NCBI RefSeq assembly: GCF_900106755.1
Contig: NZ_FNNN01000006.1
Location: 1-64,000, forward strand
Reading direction: 5' to 3'
DNA from: Bacteroides faecis MAJ27
Lineage (GTDB): Bacteria > Bacteroidota > Bacteroidia > Bacteroidales > Bacteroidaceae
DNA length: 64,000 nt
Part shown: positions 60,870 to 64,000 of the stretch, piece by piece
How the letters are laid out: the number at the start of each line of letters is the position of its first letter
How positions within the stretch are numbered: position 1 is the stretch's first letter
Notes under the pieces: model-generated
Databases searched by the model: none
What the model was told of the DNA's origin: nothing
The model's input: the letters and a program-made list of their open reading frames with translations, nothing else
Made by a program: the position numbers and the translations under genes

Positions 60870-63812
60870 TTAGAATGAAACTTCAACACCTAAAGTAAAT
60901 TGACGTGAAGCCGGATATTGAGCTCTATAAACATTAGTTGCAACTTCCGGGTCAAGTCCTGTAAAACCAGTCCAAGTCAGCAAATTCTGTCCTTGTAAGT
61001 AGACACGTGCTGCTGCGAAAAAATTACTTTTCTTCAGCAACGACTGCGGAAGTGAATAAGCCACTGTCAAATTTTTCAAACGAAGAAATGAAGTGTTTTC
61101 AAGAAAACGATCATCAAGTTGTGCTGGTACATCATAGCGAGGAATATCCGTAATATCACCAGGCTTTTTCCAACGATTATACAATAGTCGCTTAGACTGA
61201 TTGTAAGTACTATATATTCCATTGCTTTCTTCGAAAAAGCGATCATTATTCATCACATAACGCTTAGCCATCCAACTGAACTGTGCCGACAAGGAAATAC
61301 CCTTCCAAATGAAAGTAGTTCCAAAACCACCAGCCCACGGAGATTCATAAGTCTTGCCAGTCATCACTTTATCATCTTCGCGAAATTCCGTTGTCAGCTC
61401 TCCGTCAGCAGTGTACCATAGAGCATCGCCATTAGCCGGATTCACACCAGCATAACGATTCAAGAAATACTCAGTCACAGAATGCCCGACCATATACTTC
61501 AAACCTGTCGTTGAGTTTACATACTCTTCTACCCCATTGTAGAGTTCCAGCAATTTATTCTTATTATATGAGAAATTAGCGCTAAGATTCCAAGTAAAAT
61601 CATTCATACGGATTATATCACCATCTATCGCTACTTCAATACCCCTATTCATCATAGCACCAATATTTTCCCAACGATTGCCTTCACCTGTTACAGCGTA
61701 TGATTGGGGAACAGACATTAATATATTGGTAGTTTTCTTATGATAAAAATCGATATTTACATTAGCACGATTAAAGAGTCCTAAACTCAGGCCCACATTA
61801 TTTGCCCAAGTCTGCTCCCAGCCTAAGTCTTCGTTTCCACTCTGCATAGGGTAAATACCAGCTTGATCGTAATAATTGGCATTTCCCGAAACAAGCGCAA
61901 GATGATCGTAATCAGGGATAGTTGAGTTACCAGAAGTACCGGTGCTCAATTTTATCTGTGCATTGGTCAACCATTCCACATCTTTCAGAAAAACTTCATT
62001 TTTGATATTCCACATAAACCCTAACGACCAAAAAGCACCCCAACGATGGTCTTTACCAAAACGGGAAGAAGCATCCGTACGTGCTGCAACTTCCGCATAA
62101 TACAAATCCTTATAATTGTATTCTCCACGGAAGAAAAGTGATAAATAAGAATAGGCAGTACTGGCATCTTGCCACGAAGATGCCCGAGTACCAGAAGCTA
62201 TATTGGTTAATCGGTCAATGGTCTGTCCTCTCGTAACCACCTGAAATCCGGCAGAACGATAATCTACACCTTCTTGTCCCAATAAAAAATTAAAAGAATG
62301 ATCATCATTCAATGCCCAACGATAATTTGCCGTAAGAGTTTCAGTCAAATTAAGCATATCAGACGTGCTTCGTCCTGCACGACCTGACTTATTATTTATA
62401 AGATAGCTTGGATAAGATTGCATGAAAGATGTAGAATGCGCATAATCAACACCAAACTGCGCGTGAATCGTCAAATTTTTCAGAGGAGTAACATCTGCAA
62501 AAACAGTTGACAATAACTTGTATTTTTCATGTTTTACAGGATTATTCGCCATCCATTCAATAGGATTCTGCCCTATTCCTTTCCAAGTTCCATTATTTTC
62601 AGAAGCTAAAGAACCATCCGCATTATAAGGATTCCAGTAAGGCAACATAAAGCGTGAACCGGAAATAGGAGAAAAAAGCGCCATATCTCCTTCTTCAGCC
62701 TGCGACACTTCTTCATAAGCCATCATTGTATTAGTTCCTATCTTCAACCAGTTACTAGCTTTCACCTCCGCATTGGTGCGCATGTTATAACGGTGAAAAG
62801 TTGAACTTTGAGCAATACCATCCTGATCGTAAAATCCCCCTGAAACGTAGTAGTTCAGACGATCAGTTGCACGATTTACAGATAATTCATAGCTCTGCAA
62901 CGGAGCACGATCATTGAATACTTTATCCAACCAATTGACATCAGTACGAGAAAGTAAGTTATAGTCTTTTCCTGCGTCCAAACCTATTTCTTTCTCAAAT
63001 TGAATACGTTCCGGAGTATTCATCATCATCCAGTTATCATCCGACGCCAATTGTGAAAATCCCCATTGCCCACGCAAGGTCACTTTCGCCTTATCCATTG
63101 CCAATCCACGTTTAGAAGTGATAACAACTACACCATTTGCAGCACGGGCACCATAAATAGAAGTTGAAGAAGCATCCTTCAACACCGAAATAGACTCTAT
63201 ATCTCCCGGACTAATTGTATTAAAATCAGCACTGGAAATTGGTACGCCATCCAAAATAAATAACGGAGCCGTACCCGAATTGATAGAGTTAGTGCCTCGA
63301 ATCTGGAAAACAGCCGCTTTGCTAGGTTCTCCCGAGTTGGAAATTACAGATAAGCCCGGTGTCTGTCCCTGTAATGACTGATCGAAGCCTGCTGCCGGTA
63401 CATTTTCCATTTTTTCCGCTTTCACGGTAGCTACGGCACCGGCAATCGTTCCTTTTTTGCGAGTTCCATACGCCACTACCACTACTTCATCTATTAATGC
63501 GGCGTCCGAAACTAAACGAACATTCAGTGTGCCTGTTCGGGCATTGACTTCATGTTGCTGAGATTGCATACCGATGTAAGAAAACGACAAGGTAGTACTT
63601 GCTGTCCCCTTAATCTCAAGAGTGTAATTACCATTAATATCGGTAATCACACCATTTGTAGTACCCTTCTGCAATATAGACACACCAATCATCGGCTCGT
63701 TATCTTCCGCCGAAACGACATGTCCTGTTACCTTATATCCACCTTGTGCAAATAGCATAAGAGGAATATTCAGTAGAGCAAAGAGTACAAACAAGAGAAT
63801 TGATTTTCTCAT
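60870..63812 (-). CDS. SusC/RagA family TonB-dependent outer-membrane transporter
   Basis: The 980 residues have a signal peptide (to about 22), a carboxypeptidase-regulatory-like domain (YKVTGHVVSAEDNEPMIGVSILQKGTTNGVITDINGNYTL, about 26-100), a TonB box (DEVVVVAYG near 113) and a plug domain (QLRGTNS-type FQIRGTNSINSGTAPLFILDGVPI, IESISVLKDASSTSIYGARAANGVVVITSKRG to about 230). The 22-strand barrel ends with a terminal Phe (TLGVEVSF). It is the first gene of the operon. It imports an oligomer trapped by SusD, powered by TonB. No sigma/anti-sigma or HTCS for it lies in the window; one may lie beyond 64000. Confidence 0.95.
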   Translation of the reverse strand: MRKSILLFVLFALLNIPLMLFAQGGYKVTGHVVSAEDNEPMIGVSILQKGTTNGVITDINGNYTLEIKGTASTTLSFSYIGMQSQQHEVNARTGTLNVRLVSDAALIDEVVVVAYGTRKKGTIAGAVATVKAEKMENVPAAGFDQSLQGQTPGLSVISNSGEPSKAAVFQIRGTNSINSGTAPLFILDGVPISSADFNTISPGDIESISVLKDASSTSIYGARAANGVVVITSKRGLAMDKAKVTLRGQWGFSQLASDDNWMMMNTPERIQFEKEIGLDAGKDYNLLSRTDVNWLDKVFNDRAPLQSYELSVNRATDRLNYYVSGGFYDQDGIAQSSTFHRYNMRTNAEVKASNWLKIGTNTMMAYEEVSQAEEGDMALFSPISGSRFMLPYWNPYNADGSLASENNGTWKGIGQNPIEWMANNPVKHEKYKLLSTVFADVTPLKNLTIHAQFGVDYAHSTSFMQSYPSYLINNKSGRAGRSTSDMLNLTETLTANYRWALNDDHSFNFLLGQEGVDYRSAGFQVVTRGQTIDRLTNIASGTRASSWQDASTAYSYLSLFFRGEYNYKDLYYAEVAARTDASSRFGKDHRWGAFWSLGFMWNIKNEVFLKDVEWLTNAQIKLSTGTSGNSTIPDYDHLALVSGNANYYDQAGIYPMQSGNEDLGWEQTWANNVGLSLGLFNRANVNIDFYHKKTTNILMSVPQSYAVTGEGNRWENIGAMMNRGIEVAIDGDIIRMNDFTWNLSANFSYNKNKLLELYNGVEEYVNSTTGLKYMVGHSVTEYFLNRYAGVNPANGDALWYTADGELTTEFREDDKVMTGKTYESPWAGGFGTTFIWKGISLSAQFSWMAKRYVMNNDRFFEESNGIYSTYNQSKRLLYNRWKKPGDITDIPRYDVPAQLDDRFLENTSFLRLKNLTVAYSLPQSLLKKSNFFAAARVYLQGQNLLTWTGFTGLDPEVATNVYRAQYPASRQFTLGVEVSF

Positions 63813-64000
63813 CTTTGATACTTGAATTTAAATTAATGAAATTGATTTATTTTTATAGAATGATCTACAAACAAGAATTCGGTACATTATCTTCACGCAT
63901 GAAGTAATAATACACCCGTCCCTCGAGATGATTTGAAGGCATACCTTTTCCACCACCTCAGAATAGGCTATTTTATTAATCTCTAATAAATTAGGATAGG
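63813..64000. promoter_or_regulatory. Upstream region of the susC operon
   Basis: The last 188 bp of the window lie ahead of the susC start and presumably hold its promoter. I see no exact TAnnTTTG element on the minus strand near the start and no further gene. The operon regulator is not in the window. Confidence 0.3.

Noticed and set aside
1..64000. Prophage, integrative element or IS element
   Set aside because: No integrase, transposase, relaxase or terminal repeats with target-site duplications were found. The accessory patch at 14.6-16.8 kb has no mobility gene.

Overview
The window is chromosomal DNA from a gut Bacteroides close to B. thetaiotaomicron. The evidence is: Bacteroides promoters (TAnnTTTG at -7) ahead of many genes, a hybrid two-component regulator, SusC/SusD outer-membrane proteins, many lipoproteins with Cys-Asp-rich N-termini, BACON, DUF4369 and DUF3244 domains, an anaerobic sulfatase maturase, S46 dipeptidyl peptidases and a reverse rubrerythrin. 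The order regulator / GH43 / NagB-PIG-L / mfd / chuR resembles, from memory, the B. thetaiotaomicron BT0267-BT0238 stretch. No tRNA, rRNA, CRISPR array, IS element or phage gene was recognised.

Layout. (1) 1-7.5 kb: the end of a polysaccharide utilisation locus, with an HTCS regulator divergent from a carbohydrate-binding protein and a GH43_24-like exo-galactanase. (2) 7.6-14.6 kb: a small conserved protein, an acyltransferase, an omega-amidase-like nitrilase, a NagB-like/PIG-L fusion whose NagB half has lost key catalytic residues, and a secreted amidase-like/golvesin protein. (3) 14.6-16.8 kb: an AT-rich accessory patch with an 810-bp interval holding period-12 and period-22 repeat arrays, an orphan lipoprotein and a multiply frameshifted pseudogene. 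(4) 16.9-29.8 kb: mainly housekeeping genes: a two-gene unit with a TusA-like protein, YgiQ, a candidate small RNA, Mfd, a polyprenyl-phosphate glycosyltransferase overlapping dihydroorotase, a stand-alone MetH reactivation domain, and an ECF sigma / membrane protein / phosphoesterase operon. (5) 29.8-38.5 kb: sbcDC, a second acyltransferase, a truncated glycosyltransferase-like gene, and three minus-strand cell-envelope genes including a membrane TPR-HTH regulator. (6) 38.6-44.2 kb: sulfatase maturase and a tandem S46 peptidase pair whose specificity residue predicts DPP7 then DPP11. (7) 44.3-48.4 kb: a HicB-like protein plus glycosyltransferase, two thioredoxins, a SagB-type nitroreductase, and a Fur/PerR-like regulator with reverse rubrerythrin. 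(8) 48.6-63.8 kb: a nine-gene minus-strand operon: SusC, SusD, two SusE/F-position lipoproteins, two large leucine-rich-repeat lipoproteins, a subtilisin-like lipoprotein protease, a DUF1573 protein and a lipocalin-like lipoprotein.

How the genes work together. The last operon has the architecture of a Sus-like outer-membrane importer, but its only enzyme is a protease, so peptides or protein are the most likely substrate. The DPP7/DPP11 pair would trim oligopeptides to dipeptides in the periplasm. The left edge handles galactan side chains. The thioredoxin / Fur-like regulator / rubrerythrin cluster is an oxidative-stress group. Starts were moved downstream of the longest reading frame where a promoter, repeat or signal peptide showed the longer form to be unlikely.
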